From Pseudomonas borbori (GTDB lineage Bacteria; Pseudomonadota; Gammaproteobacteria; Pseudomonadales; Pseudomonadaceae), in NCBI RefSeq assembly GCF_900115555.1, contig NZ_FOWX01000007.1, forward strand, positions 122,005 through 186,004: 64,000 bases of DNA. The letters are read 5' to 3'. Both the position numbers and the translations under genes were made by a program. Shown piece by piece: positions 63,169 through 64,000 of this stretch. The notes below the pieces were generated by a model that did not search any database, was not told where the DNA came from, and saw nothing but the letters and a program-made list of their open reading frames with translations. How positions within the stretch are numbered: position 1 is the stretch's first letter; the number at the start of each line of letters is the position of its first letter.

Positions 63169-63575
63169 ATGAAGATCAATCTGTTTTCAATGAGTGCGGT
63201 TTACGCCCATGGATAAAAGCGTGCCTGTTTCTGTTGGTTTTTACGCTCGCCGCTGCACCGGGCGTGCGGGCCAATAATTACGGCGAGATCGAACAACAAC
63301 GCATTGAATGAACAGACTTTTCCCGCAGTCGATGGCATTTCCGAGTCGCAAGGCGAGCTCAAGGTGCGCACCCTGTCGAGTGGCGGCGAGGTGCTCGGCT
63401 ATGTGTTCCAGAGCCTGGATGTGGTCGATATCCCGGCCTATTACGGCAAGCCGATCGACATGCAGGTGATCCTCGAAACCGCCGGTGTAGTTCAGGCCGC
63501 CTATGTGCTCGAGCACCATGAGGCGATCCTGCTGATCGGTATCGCCGAAGCGAAACTGCCCGCACCTCAAGGTTT
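63169..63575 (+). pseudogene. nosR: nosR 5' remnant (FMN-binding domain), frameshifted and truncated
   Basis: The conceptual product matches the start of NosR, the regulator/electron donor of nitrous oxide reductase. An export signal CLFLLVFTLAAAPGVRA is followed by NNYGEIEQQRIE in one frame (to 63308), then [39 protein letters not shown] and [14 protein letters not shown] in another. The frame breaks at about 63308 (an apparent 4-base TGAA insertion) and once more near 63209 relative to the ATG. The homology stops after AEAKL near 63570, so the transmembrane, Fe-S and NosZ parts are gone. Divergent alternatives such as another FMN-binding protein are unlikely given the nosR-specific EHHEPILLIGI-like block. 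Confidence 0.75.
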
Positions 63576-63587
63576 GTGCTGGTTGGT

Positions 63588-63693
63588 GAGGCGCTTACGC
63601 CGCGCTTACGCCGCGCTTGCGGAGCCCAGTCGAGCGCACCGACCCGCGCCAGGTAAAACAGCCCGATCAGCAGGATCACGATGAACACCAGGG
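63588..63693 (-). pseudogene. nuoA: nuoA 3' fragment of a second, divergent complex I
   Basis: The minus strand encodes [20 protein letters not shown] and [11 protein letters not shown], clearly the last helix and C-terminus of NuoA. It differs from the intact nuoA of this window ([20 protein letters not shown]) at many positions, so it is not a simple recent duplicate. It is cut on its 5' side by the IS21-type end near 63700. After ARRKR the coding pattern ends in a tandem repeat. Confidence 0.7.
63591..63612. repeat. 11-bp tandem duplication at scar junction
   Basis: GCGCTTACGCC occurs twice in a row (63591-63601, 63602-63612), followed by a partial third copy GCGCTTGCGG. It sits at the junction between the nosR and nuoA remnants and adds to the impression of a recombination scar. 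Confidence 0.6.
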
Positions 63694-63708
63694 TGCGGAT
63701 TCCACGAC

Positions 63709-63787
63709 ACTTGGACACTCAGCCCACGATCATTTGGACACTCGTTCCATGCTCACTTGGACACCTGATCCACGTCCACTTGGACAG
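63709..63787. repeat. Four IS21-type end repeats, 23-bp period
   Basis: ACTTGGACAC-like units begin at 63709, 63732, 63755 and 63778, exactly 23 bases apart (second reads ATTTGGACAC, fourth ACTTGGACAG). Such repeated terminal sites bind the IstA transposase in IS21-family elements. Confidence 0.75.
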
Positions 63788-63820
63788 GCAGTCGGAGCGC
63801 AGCGACGCAGGTTTGCATTG

Positions 63821-64000
63821 TTAGTCTGAAGTCTCTGTCGCCGTCAATTTCGTTGCGCGTCTGCGCATCGATTCGCCCTTCAGTTCGATCCGATAAGCGT
63901 TGTGCACCAGCCGGTCGAGGATCGCATCGCCCAAGGTCGGATCGCCGATCAGTGCGTGCCATTTGTCCACTGGCATCTGGCTGGTCACTAGCGTCGAGCG
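63821..64000 (-). CDS. istB: IS21-family IstB ATPase, C-terminal part
   Basis: The last 59 residues of the IstB transposition helper ATPase are visible, from RSTLVTSQMPVDKWHALIGD through PTLGDAILDRLVHNAYRIEL to the stop at 63821. The 5' part continues past the window end. IstB assists IstA in target choice and strand transfer. Confidence 0.85.
   Translation of the reverse strand, partial: RSTLVTSQMPVDKWHALIGDPTLGDAILDRLVHNAYRIELKGESMRRRATKLTATETSD

Larger units (their letters stand above)
63700..64000 (-). mobile_element. IS21-family element, one end (continues beyond window)
   Basis: The end contains the istB 3' part and four end repeats with a regular 23-base period, the arrangement typical of IS21-family termini. 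The exact outer boundary is not certain; the nuoA remnant stops near 63693 and the first repeat begins at 63709, so the tip lies between. The rest of the element, including istA, is past the window end. Confidence 0.75.

Overview
The window is a GC-rich gammaproteobacterial chromosome segment, best explained as Pseudomonas or a close relative. The reasons are a complete nuo operon with a fused nuoCD gene, a nirM/nirQ/norE/norF block close in sequence and order to that of Pseudomonas aeruginosa, Pseudomonas-style REP palindromes, and many perfect ANR/Dnr (FNR-type) boxes. No rRNA, tRNA, CRISPR array or prophage was seen.

Region 1 (1-18.9 kb) looks like a low-oxygen/anaerobic-survival island. 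It opens with a tightly overlapping operon: the 3' part of a formate dehydrogenase catalytic subunit, a two-gene Fe-S plus FAD/NAD electron-transfer pair of the sulfhydrogenase/AsrAB kind, an acetyl-CoA-synthetase-like ligase, pyruvate-dehydrogenase E1 alpha and beta, a lipoyl E2 and an acyl carrier protein. Then come a BCAM0308-type zinc protein, a PyrR-like phosphoribosyltransferase, a second-type FtsH, a cysteine-synthase-family enzyme, a Mut7-C protein, homospermidine synthase, an MgtE-type transporter, a tandem Usp protein and a VKOR-thioredoxin membrane protein. Four FNR-type boxes sit in front of the transcription units of this block, so it is probably one ANR regulon, reminiscent of the lxa locus of Burkholderia cenocepacia.

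Region 2 (19-23.2 kb) is a scarred zone: an aminotransferase pseudogene, a possible transposase remnant, queD, and a stripped denitrification block (cytochrome c-551, nirQ, norE, norF with their FNR box, but no nirS and no norCB).

Region 3 (23.2-30.6 kb) holds ordinary metabolism and transport: a CurA-type reductase, an SDR, a LysE exporter with a BenE transporter, a MarR regulator facing an aminotransferase/GST pair across a palindromic operator, and a DUF2238 protein. Region 4 (30.6-38 kb) is metal handling: a P2-type ATPase diverges from a copper operon (two small secreted proteins, a TolC-like lipoprotein, a Tat multicopper oxidase, a cupredoxin, a CusF-like protein). Region 5 (38-47.4 kb) is mixed: cytosine deaminase, glutaredoxin, DUF3820, cupin, bacteriohemerythrin, TrhA, RraB, a dCache chemoreceptor and a Na+/H+ antiporter.

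Region 6 (47.4-62.3 kb) is the complete complex I operon nuoABCDEFGHIJKLMN on the minus strand. Upstream (62.3-64 kb) lies a second scar: a frameshifted 5' piece of nosR still carrying a perfect FNR box, a 3' scrap of a divergent second nuoA, and the end of an IS21-family element with istB and four 23-bp-spaced end repeats. With region 2 this suggests a lineage that has lost denitrification genes here while keeping the ANR circuitry and the low-oxygen survival genes.
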